From: Bettongia penicillata ogilbyi
Taxonomy: Eukaryota > Chordata > Mammalia > Diprotodontia > Potoroidae
Length of the DNA stretch: 64,000 nt
NCBI GenBank assembly: GCA_023548195.1
Contig: JAJHZJ010000401.1
Span: 828,122 to 892,121 of the forward strand
Direction: 5' to 3'
The notes under the pieces are model-generated. The model saw only the letters and a list, made by a program, of their open reading frames with translations. It was not told the origin of the DNA and searched no databases. Shown piece after piece: positions 1 through 12,134 of the stretch (its first letter is position 1; the number at the start of each line of letters is the position of its first letter). Position numbers and translations under genes: made by a program.

Positions 1-3000
1 TCCTTGTGACTGATAAAGGGGTTTACAGCCTAGAACGCATACTGATTGACAGCTCCTCAGGTCTTCCTACCATTCAGTCTTTGTGAATCTGACCAATAAT
101 GATAATCAGATATAACAGCAGAGACCTAGGTGATTTCGACTCTCCATCAAGGTACATTGCCTGTGTGCTTAAGTCAAAGTGTGTGGTCATGAGACTGAAG
201 GATGAGGGCATATATTGGCATGCCAGTGAGTAATAAACTGGTCCTTTGAGTGCTTATGTTCTTTCACAGTACTTCTTCATCCTCTACCCCTTCTCAATAA
301 ATAAGAGTTTCAAATTTAGCTTCAAATTTAGCCTCAAATCACTTTCAGCAAAATATGCCCCACTCCCGAAAAATCCTGCTGGTAAAGACTCGTGCCTTCA
401 AAGATTGTATACTACCTTCCCTCCACAGATTTGAGAACTACCCAAATCATAGTCCTGGTAGGAACACCAGAGGTAATAGTTTTCCTGTACCCTTCTATAT
501 CATATGAGAACTTTGTCTGCTGTGTTATGTGCTATCAGTTATATATGTTGGGCTCTACACTTTTTTTAAAAGTGGCATGGTCATTCAGAGAGCATTCACT
601 GCTAAATGCTGGGAACTTAACAGGAGAAACTGATCACTTCTCTAGTCTCTGAAATTATCCTCTTGAATCCAAGACAAAGAATTAACTTTCAGCTCTACTT
701 CTTGTTTGTAGAAAATATATCTCCTCTACATAATATTTGAAGTCTCAAAAGTATTCCATAAATAGCTTCATGTGCACTGAACATCAGGATATGAAACAAA
801 AGAGCTTATATCAGAATTTGTGGGAGTTTACTTATTTCCATGTGGAGTTTTAGGGAATTTTACTCTTAAATAAATTTAGGCTTAAATTATTTTTTAAAAA
901 ATAGGGAACTAACAGTATTAATTTTAGCAAAACCCTACAAATGTTTTATATTTTATCACATAATTAGAGTACCTTTCCAATAATATTATTTGTTGTAGAA
1001 GAAATTAAATATTTAACTGAGAAAAAGAACAAGAATAATAGTCTATGGAGACTTCTTATTTTAGTCCAATACACATGCCATCTAAAACAGTTCCTAACAT
1101 ACACATGTATTCACTCCCATAGACACATAGCACATATGTTCGCAAATCTTATATTTCCTTGTATAAGCAAATGCAGGCATTGATTTCCTGCAAATGAGCA
1201 GCTAGGCTGATGTTATACAGATGTGATTATGAGGGAAGATAAAGAAGAAAAGCATAGATATGCCTAGTTATAATTATTTAAAAGTGTGTAAATTCTCTGG
1301 TTTTCACATTAAAAATTGATTCTCATAATTATTTTTCAAAAATATACATAAGCAAATTGAGAAAAATGACAGAATATTCTTCTTTATATATTTTATGAAA
1401 AACAAACATTTTAGATATAACCATTTATAATTTTTCCAATGGAAGATTTTATATATATATCCACAGATATATAGATATGTACAACTTTCTAAGCTTTATT
1501 AAGAAGCCATATATTTCAAATGAAAGAAAATAATTTAGACAAAACAATGTTGGGAAATAAGCAGGTATCATACCAAATTGTGTGTGTGTGTGTGTATTTA
1601 TGAGTTTGAGGGAGAACCACAGATACAAATATAGACAAAAATAGCTAGTTGTTTTTAAATATGAATTCCTATAAATACAAACCTATAGATATCAAGCTAA
1701 AATAATGTCCAGGTTAAATGAAAATATCCCCAATTGATGTGCCCTATTATCTATTCCCTCCTTTATCAGTGTCACGAGGATAGTTCTAAGGTAAACATGC
1801 AATAGCACACTTGGCAAATTTTGATTTGCAATCTTGACAGCACATTTCCAAAGGTATAACATCTTAATCAAATTTTAAAATAAAACATCCTCATGCTGAG
1901 CTCGGTTGTAAACCTAAAATTATATAACATACATGTTTTTATGCTTTGTCAATTACATTTGAAATAGGGGACTGTTTGTTTCAGCCCTTCTAAAAATGAG
2001 ACGAGGATGAGAAAACAACCTATTTCCTTATTAGGTTCAGGAGTCAAAGGACTCAGCCAGGAGCCGCAGGCTTCAAGAGCATAGAAGATTAAGACATATA
2101 TTGGATTCATGATGGAGGGCAGAAAGTTCATTTTCAAAATAAAACAGAATTTTATTCATATTCCTTTTAAAATTCAGATTGCCATTTGCCAGCTGACCTG
2201 TGACATGGCAGCAGTGTATTACATTTTCAATGAGCAGCCTGTCTGGAGCTGCAATATGAAGAAACTGCTTCCTGGTTTGTGGGGGTTTTGTTTTGATTTT
2301 TTTTTTTTGGAGTCAGATATTGTTGTAAGAATTTTAGATGGTGTAAATAGGGGCAAGAGAACATATTTATTTTTAATAAATGGGGGGATGTAAACTGGTT
2401 TAGTGATTGACAATATGCATGGAATAAGACTATAAAAATCAGAGCAGCTCAGGTAAAATGTATATGCAGAATTCTATCAGTGATGGGAGAAGCTAGGCAT
2501 CATGAATGGAAATAAGGGCAGACCCCCAAAAATGAATCTGTATTTTAAAAATAAATAAATGTTAGTGCCGTTTTAAACAAGTTTTGGTGAAGTGCAAGTC
2601 AAGCCAAGGTTTTCTATAGTCAGAAGCTAGATTTATCCAGCTCACCATCTGTCAAAATTATATTATAGATGGCACATATGCATAGATACAAGACCACTGA
2701 TTTTCATATATATTAAAACCTGCAACTAGTGCAGGATATGAAAACCTACAAACTGTTAAGCCAAAAGGCTTCCATCCAGAACTTTTTTCCACATTGTTTT
2801 AATTCTGTCATCCTACTGACTGTTGGTTTTTGAAAGAGGTCTATTTAGTTAATAGAAATGAAAACAAGTACTTAGTGCTTAGATTTCCAAATAATATATT
2901 TAATCTAAAAATAGGGAAAGAATGTAATATTTAAAGCTGATATTTAATACACAGAGATTATGGACTACATTGTGTTGTCTTTTTCTCATTTGATTTGAAA

Positions 3001-3340
3001 ATAAAGCTTTATATAGTGATGGTGGCATTTTTTTTAAGGTCAGGTAAATTATGTTGGCAGTTATACGAGTGAGGGACGTGAAATGATGACTATTTACCTG
3101 TTAGTGCACCTCTGCCATATATGGGATCGCCTCTGGTATTCTGCCTCTGAGGATAACTGCATAATGTTTGTCATTTCTGGGATGATTTTGACTTGCAAAA
3201 GTGGCAACTAAAGAGGGAGAACAGATAAAACTAATTTTGTGACTCAGACTTGAATTCGAGGATTCTTAAAAAGAGGAAAGGATAGGAAGAAAGAACCCAA
3301 TTTTACTATGAAACAAATTTGAATGCAAAAAAATAATCAT
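1..3340. other. Non-coding AT-rich DNA, no gene recognised
   Basis: I found no exon-like frame, RNA gene or confidently named repeat here. Only very short open frames occur and none resembles a known protein. The stretch is AT-rich with a short (GT)n at 1580-1597. About 2,155-2,290 has a more balanced base composition than its surroundings and could be a conserved non-coding element, but that is a guess from composition. Confidence 0.6.
1580..1597. repeat. (GT)n microsatellite
   Basis: Eight or so uninterrupted GT units. Confidence 0.9.
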
Positions 3341-3360
3341 AGGTACATTCACATAATTTT

Positions 3361-3490
3361 GGATTCAAAAAGAAAATCATCTAGTCCAATGTCTTCATAG
3401 AATATTGAGATGTAGAGATATTATATGACTTTGTTAAGGTCCTATGACTAGTTATTAATACCAAATCTCTCAGTAACAGCTAAGATAACC
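3361..3490 (+). repeat. MIR-like SINE remnant
   Basis: The phrase 'atctagtccaatgtcttc' followed by a decayed 'gactttgttaaggtcctatg' fits the widespread 'catctagtccaa...cccaaggtcaca' element seen more clearly at 62,868-63,035. It is heavily diverged. Confidence 0.35.
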
Positions 3491-5265
3491 TTCAGAACTC
3501 TGTGCATTATAGTACCCCAAAATAGGTTACCCCAACTTAGAAAATTTGAAATGGACAAGGCAAGGCTTCAGATGGAATAAGGAAATTACTCTCACAGGTT
3601 AGAAATTAATTAAGGTACTCTCACGACCATCTAAACAGGGACCATCCATTTCACAATACAGTGCTCAAATAAAAAAAGTGATCTGTTCATGTTAATGACA
3701 TGGTACACATTAGTATTTTTAAGTGGAGATAAAAAAATGAATCTTTATATTGCCATTGGAAAAAAAGGAGATCTATGTATTTCAAATGAACAAAATAATC
3801 ATCAGTGTCTATGGAAATATTTCCATCACAATGAACTGCGATAAACATGTTTTATAAAATGATCAAAATCCAACTTAATTCTTTGATTTACATACCCCCT
3901 TTTCCCTTTCTATTACCATTTCCATATGCTCTGGAACCCTACAATCTAAAAATAATCAGGTGATAATTATAAAACTAGAAGAAATTTAGCAGGTGACTGA
4001 TATGACTTAAGGAAACTTGGATTAAAAAAAGCAAATCAAATTCATGAAAGAAAAGTTTGAGGCAGATTCTACTAGGTCCAAAATGAATTTACATACATGA
4101 TCATCATGTATAAAACAATTTTAATCTATATATAAGTGATAATTTGGGGTCCTATAAGAAATGAAACCCAGTCAACTTTATCAGTGGATATTGTATATAT
4201 CAAAACAATATGTTTCTATTTATATTTTATCTACAAAAAATATCACTTCATTTTCACTTTTTAAAATTACATTATTAACCAAATTGTTGTTATAATATTT
4301 CATTATCATGCCATTCTTTATTTAAAAAATGCAAATTTCATCTTTTTAGGCAAAGTAGGCATTGGAGAAAATCCCGTTGTTAATTTCATTTAGTTTAATT
4401 TGATTTTTACACAGATTTCTTAGGTGAACCAAAATAATTTCTAAGAATAATAAAAAATTAAAAGATTTTTATTTTTTCATAAAAATAAAATTTTATAAGT
4501 ATGCAACCTTTAAAAATCTGTGGCTGTATGACAGCTTAAATACAGTGTAATTCTATTTCATTCCATTCAAGTCAAGTCCATGGCAATACAAGACAAGGCA
4601 AGGCAAAGAAAGGCAATTCAGTTCAATGTTTATTAGTACCTACTGCATTGAAGAAGCACTTCGTTGGCTTCAGGGAATCTAAAGATGAAAAACAATAGTT
4701 GCTTCCCTCAAGGAGATTATCATAAAATAGGGAAGTATGATTTGTACAACAACAAGTATAAAAAGATGGAAAGTATGATACTGGCATGGGAGTGGTTCAA
4801 AGTCTTGTTTTTAAAATATGAGGAGGGAGGGATCATAACAAATGTATAAAGCAAAATACTAGGTCCTAATACTGTCATTCTTAGCCTTGTAGTGCTAAGT
4901 CTTGAAAAGACCACTGTTACTGGGGACAAAAAAGTGTCAATATTGACCAATTTAATGTTTTATGAGATTCAAAGTGCTTGGCATCTGTCACTAAGATGTT
5001 TACTAGTAGCCCACACAAATCCTGCCACCTCCTCCAAATGCATCCTTTCTTATCCACTTATGACAAATCACAGTTCTCAACTTGATTTGATAAAAATAAA
5101 AGTTTCCCAGCCTGAAATCTAACCAGCTGAGGCTGCAACAAGAAATAGGCACCAACATTTTATAATGCAATGGAATTGGGATCGCTTCTTCACTAAGCTA
5201 ATTCTCCCAGAATCCACTGTTCATCTCATCACTCCTTATAAAATACAGAATCCTTAATTGGTCTG
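3491..5265. other. Non-coding AT-rich DNA
   Basis: No gene recognised. A small cluster of caagg-type short repeats lies at about 4,568-4,612. The segment 4,620-4,760 has a decayed phrase ('tttattagtacctactgc' then 'ttgcttccctcaaggag') that matches the head of an unnamed marsupial interspersed repeat seen better at 50,780-50,878. Nothing else stands out. Confidence 0.5.
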
Positions 5266-5269
5266 TGCT

Positions 5270-5760
5270 TCTCCAACATGTTTTTAATGAAAACGCAGCA
5301 CATAACTCTTAGTTTGTTGGCTGGCAGAGCCCAATTTACAAAAGTGGGAGTGCAAGATAAGAAAAGAGTACATCTGCAGAGCAGGCTGTGCAATGAATCA
5401 CACAGTGCCAGGGTTGAGCAGAATATAATTGAGTCCAACATCTCTGAGCACTTTCACCATAATTAATGATAATCTCTAACAGAGAAATCTGAGATTCCAG
5501 TTCAGAGAACTGTTTAATTAGGCCAAGTAATGAAAGCAGAAGCAGTACAAGAATATGGCCTGTCTCATGATTAATGATTCATGCTACTGAACACAAAAGT
5601 GCCGCACCGTTAACTCTAACGGATGCTGCATCTCTCTGGCATTTACAAAATGGTGAAATGCATGCATTTTTGTATTTTAAAGATGTAACTGGCAGTATCC
5701 TTTTCTGAGCTATTTACATGATAAATATGGTTCCAAAGGTAACTGTCTTCTTCACAGGTT
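5270..5760. promoter_or_regulatory. Candidate conserved non-coding element
   Basis: This 490-bp block has a balanced composition, no repeat signature and a dense set of homeodomain-type TAAT cores (5,460-5,475, 5,513-5,522, 5,570-5,583). It also has a perfect inverted repeat, CCGTTA-actc-TAACGG at 5,607-5,622, in a region otherwise nearly free of CpG. TAACGG fits the Myb consensus. This is inference from composition and motifs; conservation was not tested. Confidence 0.25.
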
Positions 5761-7275
5761 CTTTGCTCTGGGGTACTTTAAGATAAATATGGTATCTGCC
5801 TCAACATCAGTATTAAGGTAAGCCCAGTTCCAACACTGAATAATTAACACTTTCACTTTCAGTTTTAAAGTTAGCCAAACAGTATTTTTCCATTCTACTT
5901 TCTCAGAATAAATATCTTTTGATTGCATTTTTTGCTAACTACATACACTTAGCTCAAATTAGCTCAAAGTTTAATAAACAACTAGGAAAATGATAAGTTG
6001 AGTTAAAAAATCAAATGTAAAGCATTTTTTAAAGGCCTTGAAGGTTACCATTTTTATTGTTACTGGTGTAAAATGTCCATTCAGGATAGAGCAATTTAAC
6101 AATAGAATTGCCCTGGAAGTACAGGGGACTCAACAAAAGAAAGGATAAGAGTAGAATGCCTCAGGCCTTAACTTACAAGCCAGCAAATTATATGGGTTTT
6201 ATGTGACTATTTACTCTGCTTTTCAATAAAACAAGGGATACTACTTATCACGGGGATTGCCGAATTGCACAGTACATATGCAAGGTCTGTGATAAGAGGA
6301 CCTCCATAAAGAAACATGCTCACTCTATTCACCACAAAATTAGGTCTCCTTGGGTGCCTTCTGCACAAGCTTCTATGGTTCAGCACCCACTGAGGCTCAT
6401 TCTGATTCAGAAGACAGGCTTATCTGCTTTATGGGATAGAAGAAAAGATTTCTGTGCTATCCTTTCTGCTTGCCCTGCCTGCCCCCAATATATACATATA
6501 CATTCACAGGCAGACGACGCAACCTTTACTTTATGTCCATATTTTTCTCATTGGCCCAAGATACTATGAGTTCTCATTAACAAAGTCGTTAGAAAGATAT
6601 CCAGCAAATTAACTATAGTCTTTTGTCTATACAACATCTAAAGTAGTTGAAAAGCAGTAATTCTTGCTATTTAATCAAGTAATACATCACAAAAAAACCA
6701 AATTCATCTCCCAAAATGATTGTTTGGCTGGTCAGAATTTTGTTAGGAAAAATTATTTGAGTAAAGGGCATGAGAAAAAAAATGACCCAAAATAAAATAT
6801 AAAAATATATTCACTGCAGAGTTATTGAACCCTGTCCTGATTCTAAGATTCTACTATCCATAGACTAAAAACTTTCACACCTACATAAATTAATGTATTT
6901 ATGCAAAAGAACAACCAATATTCATACTTCACCAATCTCTGAATAATATGAAGTATTTTCCATCAAGAAGCATGTCATTAATCTATGTTTACATATAAAC
7001 TCATGGAAGATATATGTGGGATCAACAATATGTGTAAAGTAGGTCCATTTCTAACAAAATAATTCACTTCAACATCATAAACATTTCAGTGGAAATTTCA
7101 CGTTTCACAACTAGTTCCATAAAACTCTTCAACTCCAAATTGTAAAAATGCTCAAAAACCTCCATCTGAACAATTCACATTTATATAGTATTTTGAAGCT
7201 TACAAAATACCATCTCTGTAAGAGGATGAGTGACATGTGAAAGAAAAGAAATAGGAGAAAAATTACATGCTTATT
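5761..7275. other. Non-coding AT-rich DNA
   Basis: No coding frame, RNA gene or clear repeat was recognised. Confidence 0.6.
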
Positions 7276-7279
7276 CACA

Positions 7280-7345
7280 TTATCTTGACTAAATCAATTA
7301 TTTATGAAGCACCTATTATGTGCCAGGCACTGTGCTAAGAAGTAT
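7280..7345 (+). repeat. MIR/L2-type repeat fragment
   Basis: 'aagcacctattatgtgccag' followed by 'gcactgtgctaag' is the well-known mammalian phrase found in MIR/L2-related repeats. Only this short block survives. Confidence 0.5.
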
Positions 7346-7534
7346 TTTATGAAATCCCATTCTTCATTCTACATCTTTAATATGACTTCCCTACCTGTTC
7401 CACCCTTTCTGCTCCATCCATTCAGTAAACTCCTTCTACCAGAGACTCCATGTGACTCAGACTTCCATGTGACTCTAGCAGGTCACAGGGACCTATTAAT
7501 GAATGAGAAAGATCTTCCCATTTAAATTACCATT

Positions 7535-7645
7535 ACAAAAGCTTATAGAATTAGCACTGGAAGGGACATAAAAATCATTTAGTCCAGTCTACTTCATTTT
7601 GCAGATAAAGAAATTAAGATCAGTAAAAGTAAAGGAAAACTTGTC
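7535..7645 (+). repeat. MIR-like SINE remnant
   Basis: A decayed copy of 'gcactggaagggacataaaa...tttagtccagtct...ttttgcagataaagaaatt', the same family as 36,550-36,640 and 62,868-63,035. Confidence 0.5.
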
Positions 7646-8157
7646 AAGTATGTCTGTGCATAAGAAAGGACTAAAAAACTATTTCTTCCAATTACTAATT
7701 CAATGTTCTGTCCACTGATTAGATATAATTTAACATAGAAAATAACCCAAAACACAAGGAAATGTAGGAAGATAAAGATGGAAAACTAATCAAAATAAGT
7801 ATACTCTTTTTTTTAAAAAGAAAGATCTATTCTGAATGATGACAATGGTGTGGAGAAAAATATCTGAAACGAAATCCCTTTTGTTGAGTTCCCAAAATTC
7901 AGTGGTTCAGATAAAATTGGAATGAGAATATTTTGAACACTCTAAGTAGTACTGAGAGTAACCTGAATTGCCTAAACAGAGAAGATAAATCCATTAAGGA
8001 ACAGGGGCAATGAAGTACCTCACAGCAAATTTTGATGAAAAATCAAAAAACGGTCCAAATTAGTTGATGCTTCCAAAGATGAAATAGGTGATTATATTTT
8101 TTTCCTTTTGGAGACTCGAGTTCCATCATGATATCTTGGAGACATTATTGTACTTAA

Positions 8158-8330
8158 TAGGGACTGAGCATTCTTATGAAATCTCAGCTTTGACCTTTAG
8201 TGTTTCTGTGATTTTGAGCAATTCATTTAGCATCTCTGAGATTCAGCTTCTTCATCTGTAATATGACAAACGTCAATTGTATGATCCTTGGATTCTCTTC
8301 TAAGTGTAAATGCTCTAATCTATTTTAAAC
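8158..8330 (+). repeat. MIR SINE
   Basis: It carries the MIR/CORE-like series: 'ttgagcaattcatttagcat', 'gagattcagcttcttcatc', 'tgtaatatgacaaa' and a 'gatccttggattctcttcta' tail. Polarity is plus. Divergence is high, so it is old. Confidence 0.6.
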
Positions 8331-8438
8331 ATATTTTCATTTTAGAGGTAATTTTCTATTGTAGAAATGGGCAAAGAATGCCAGTAAAGAAAAAAAAACT
8401 GCATTCATTTTGTTTGACAAATATGTAATATTCAACAT

Positions 8439-8533
8439 ATGCACATCTATCTATCCATCTTTCTATCTATGTTGATCTATATCTATCCATTCATCCATCC
8501 ATCTATCTATTTCTATCTATCTATCTATCTAGT
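8439..8533. repeat. (CTAT)n / (CATC)n microsatellite
   Basis: Imperfect tetranucleotide array mixing ctat and catc units, ending in a cleaner run of ctat units at about 8,510-8,531. Confidence 0.9.
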
Positions 8534-9064
8534 GAATACAATTCATCTAATTTCATGGCTTTATTTTTTGTATTTGCTCCATAGTACTTGTCCATCTAAT
8601 TCACGGCACTTTGTAATGGGATCATGAGCATGAGGTAAAGGAAGGCATGTCAGATTAGTAATTTTTCCTTACATTTTTCTGATTATACTATAATTACCTA
8701 ATCAGTGGAAAGCAGCATAATGAATAAGGAAAGGAGCACAAATTGTAAGTGAATGTAAAATTAAATTAATCCTGCTAAGATTTCAGAATGTTTCAATGAA
8801 GTATCATAATCACACCTATAGAGTATGGTATTCAAGTCAAGCTGTTCTTCAGGTTTTCTCTATATCCAAGTGAAAGTCAACTAATTCAGAATGTTCCTGG
8901 ATTTTTTTTTGAAGAAGTTACAAAGATAGGGGAAATAATTAAAGTGACTTTGAAATGGTCCTTTATGAAAAATTTATTGAATTTGCAGTCTGCAAATTTG
9001 GCCTTGATAATATATGTTCTCACCTAAAGTCTACATGTATAATGAGGCATAAATTATCTTTGCA

Positions 9065-9300
9065 ACTAGACTGAAAATAAGCATGGCACAAGAGATAAAG
9101 GATCAACCTTGAAGACAAGAAAACTTGGGTTCAAGCACTGCCTTTGACACATGATAATTGTATGACTATGCTCAAGGCACTTAAACTCTCACAGATCCAG
9201 GCGATTTTCCAAAGTTAAGTGAAATGAATGATCATCAATGGAGGAAGTTTCTACACTGGACATTTGCATACTGATAAAGTAAAGGACAAAAAATACTTAG
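9065..9300 (+). mobile_element. Marsupial tRNA-derived SINE (MAR1-like)
   Basis: The head has 'aaaacttgggttcaagcact', a B-box-like tRNA element, then a decayed 'tatgactatgctcaaggcac'. The tail 'caatggaggaagtttctaca' matches the 'ggagggagtttcctcac' tail of the copy at 35,607-35,810. Mobilisation by an L1 or similar LINE is known for such SINEs. The subfamily name is not certain. Confidence 0.6.
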
Positions 9301-9354
9301 ACACAGACCTAGACTGTAAATTCAATAAATATTGTGCCTGCAATGGAGCTTTCC

Positions 9355-9470
9355 TTTGTGTTTGCTTATTCAATACATTTTTATTAAACTCCTGTACTAC
9401 ACACAGTACTGGGCTTGGCTTTGGAAACAGCAAAATTAAGGTATGATCTCTACCCTTGTGGCAGAGTCAG
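9355..9470 (+). repeat. Unnamed interspersed repeat, head fragment
   Basis: 'ttcaatacatttttattaaa', 'cacacagtactgggcttggc' and 'gatctctacccttgtggcag' follow the same order as the heads at 50,440 and 50,790. I do not know the family name. Confidence 0.4.
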
Positions 9471-10114
9471 TCAGAAGTGGCCCCACATGAACTCTAGTGC
9501 TGATTATTACATTTTAGCTACAAGCATGCGTAGCTTAGAAATCTGCAAACCTATAAATTAGGGCTTGGTTTATTGTTTTGTTGATCATCTACACTTAAGT
9601 AAGTGGTAAAAAAAAATTAATAATAGAGCTCAAACTTAAAAGTATTCCATGCATACATTTTTTTATGCAGGAAACTAGCTGTAAAACATTTATCAGCGCA
9701 ATGTCACTGCTTACAGTCCAGTATTATGTACTATTGCATGCATGGTGGTATGAGGGATGTATACAAAGATATAAAAGACATGCCCTTGCCATCTTTTAAG
9801 TTAGAGAAATTATGTAATAAAAAGTATGTAATTATTTAAGGTTTTCAACATTTTTTGGAAGCATTATTTCACTTAGTCTTCACAGTAGAATATGTTTATT
9901 TATTTGCTTGTTTGTTTAGCTGAAATACCCATTTCATTTGATGTACGAAGCTCCAAATGAGGAACTTACTTTGTTAGTGTTGATTGGTATCAGTTATTTA
10001 ACTATTAATATTGGGGAGCGCACTGGTCAATTGAGGAATGATGTGACTTGTCCATATTATATAGTCAGTGTACATCATGGAGTGCAACTAGAACTTATGC
10101 ATCATTCTTCTTGT

Positions 10115-10219
10115 TTCCTTGGTGGTGGTGGTGAGTTGTTTCTATCATGTCCAATTCATCACAACCCCACTTGAGGTTTTCTTGGCAAAAATACTACAGT
10201 GTTTGTCATTTTCTTCTCC
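10115..10219 (-). mobile_element. tRNA-derived SINE, 3' half (outermost layer of nest)
   Basis: Read on the minus strand this gives the tail of a marsupial SINE: 'tgacaaacactgtagtattt', 'ttgccaagaaaacctcaagt', 'ggggttgtgatgaattggac'. It stops abruptly inside the SINE at 'ttcttctccatctca'. The missing 5' half resumes in the same orientation 13.2 kb away at 23,407-23,570. Everything between is later insertions. The two halves together give a normal SINE layout. Confidence 0.75.
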
Positions 10220-10927
10220 ATCTCACCTTTATTTTTGTTTTATTATTTTTTGTTTTCAACATGCATTTCCACAATATTTTGAGTTCCAAATTTTCACCTC
10301 ATCTCTTCCCTCCCACCACCCAAAAACACCCATCTATTCTGATTACCACTTCCCCCAAACTGCCCTCCCTTCTATCACACCCCTCTTTCCCCTTATCCCC
10401 ATCTCCTCTATTTTCTTATAAGGTAAGATGGTTTTCTATACCCCATTACCTGTATGTCCCAGTTGCATGTAAAAACAACTTTTAACATTCGCTTTTACAA
10501 CTTTGAGTTCCAACTACTCTCCCTTCCTCCCTCCCCATCCATCCCCACTGAGAAGGTGAACAATTCAATATAGGTTACACATGTGTAGTTATGGAAAAGA
10601 CTTCCATAAAAGTAATGTTGCAAATGACTATCTATATTTCCCTCAATCCTATATGCCCCCAATTTATTCTGTTCTCTCTTTTGACCTTGTCCCTCCCCTA
10701 AAGTGCTTACTTTTAGTAAGCACCTCCTCCCATTTATCTTCCCTTCTAAAATCTGTCCCACATCCCACTTACACCCTTCTTTCCTACTTTCTTATAGTGT
10801 AAGATAGATTTTCATATCGAATTGAGTCTGCATGTTATTCCTTCCTTAAGCCAAATATGATGAGAGTAAGTTTCACTTTTTCCCTCTCACTTCCCTGCTT
10901 TTCTCCTCCATTGAAAAAGCTTTTTCT
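10220..10927 (-). mobile_element. ORF1-only L1 copy D, 3' part
   Basis: This is the 3' end of an ORF1-only L1 (HAL1-like) element on the minus strand. It carries both L1-type 3'-end motifs of the family (plus-strand positions 10,255-10,300 and 10,491-10,535) and the spacer phrase 'ttccttccttaagccaaata'. It is cut at 10,912-10,927 by the plus-strand L1-1. The rest of D continues at 21,589. The T-rich tract at 10,222-10,257 is the poly(A) end. It is more diverged than copies A-C. Confidence 0.75.
10913..10927. repeat. Target-site duplication of L1-1, left copy
   Basis: 'gaaaaagctttttct' is matched at 21,574-21,588 by 'gaaaaatatttttct', 13 of 15 bases. The two copies bracket L1-1 exactly and lie where copy D is interrupted. 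Confidence 0.7.
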
Positions 10928-12134
10928 GGGGTCAGAGCTAAGATGGGGAGTGAAAGCAACTACTCACCTAATCTCTAACACAAAATCATTCAAATACCTC
11001 TAAAAAGAGAATATGAATGAATTTTAGAGTGGCAGAATCCAACTGGAGATAGCTTGTGGCAGATTTCCAACCCAGGTTGACGGACAGAAGGATCTGTTTC
11101 ACGGTGGAGGAGCACAAAGCACACAGGCTATACCAGTGCAGATCCTGCCATAGCAAAGCTAAACTGGAAGCTCCAGGTGATCTGAAGTGGCAGCCTCATT
11201 GTAGAATCTCAAACATAACAGCACAGGACTGGAATCCAGTGGAACTGAGTGAGTGAGAGCTACACAACTCCAGGAGACTGCAGCAGCCACTCCTGAGACT
11301 ATTAGCCCACAGAATAAATGTCTATAAGCCACCTACTTGAACTTGTGGGAGCCAAGATGGTGGAGTGATCAGTAAATGCTTAAACTCTCCCCTTGTTGAC
11401 CTTGAAAACCCCATAGAATATTTCATCAGGAAAAATTCTGGAACAGTGGAATCAACCGAAAGCCCATGAGACTAGGAAAATCGCAAAGGGGGGATCCCTC
11501 TTGCTTTAGATGAAGGAGATCAATATAGGATCAGAGCTATCCCAGACATCCCCCAGGAGGAGATTCTGAGACTGGGTAGTGGAGCTGCAATCATCAACAC
11601 GAGCACCTCAGTAGTGCCTCAGCACAGCCAGAGAAATAGGGAAGACATTAGTGCAAACACCAGTTCACCAACCACTGAGCCTGGTTGTGCTCAGGAGAGG
11701 AGACTTCCTGTGACCAGACCACTCTTCCCCCACACTTGACACAGCTAGTTCCAGGGTAACTTCTAGGAAATTCAGAAAGACTTCACCTAGCCTCTACTTT
11801 GGAATATCACCCAGCTCAGCACCAGGTAAACTAGAGCATTCTAGCTTACAGACAAAAGAACCAGAGGCTACAATAAACCTCAAGTTCTAAGCAAAAGAAT
11901 GGTGGGACAGAGCCCCCTCTAACCCATAAGCAGAGCCTCACTTCAAAAACTCAGAAAGACTTCACCTGGCCTCTAGTTTGGAATATCAGTCAGCTCAACA
12001 TCAGATAAGTTACAGCATTCTAGCTTCTAATTGAAAGAGACAGAGGCCACAATAAACAGTGTCAAGGTCTGAGCACAAGAACCATGGCACAAAGACCCCT
12101 GTGCCCCAGAAGCAGAGATCCACTTTGAAAGCAC
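10928..12134 (+). promoter_or_regulatory. L1-1 5' UTR with two start-like motifs
   Basis: L1 5' ends in this window begin with gagccaagatgg, which contains the CAAGATGG core used by YY1 in human L1. Here it occurs at the 5' edge (cagagctaagatggg, 10,933-10,947) and again at 11,347-11,363 (gggagccaagatggtgg), 412 bp inside. The downstream stretch includes the purine-rich lead-in to ORF1. Promoter function is inferred from position and from human L1. Confidence 0.6.

Noticed and set aside
1..300. Possible LTR fragment (taataaactgg near 229-241)
   Set aside because: No second LTR, no primer-binding-like site and no defined ends, so I could not support it.
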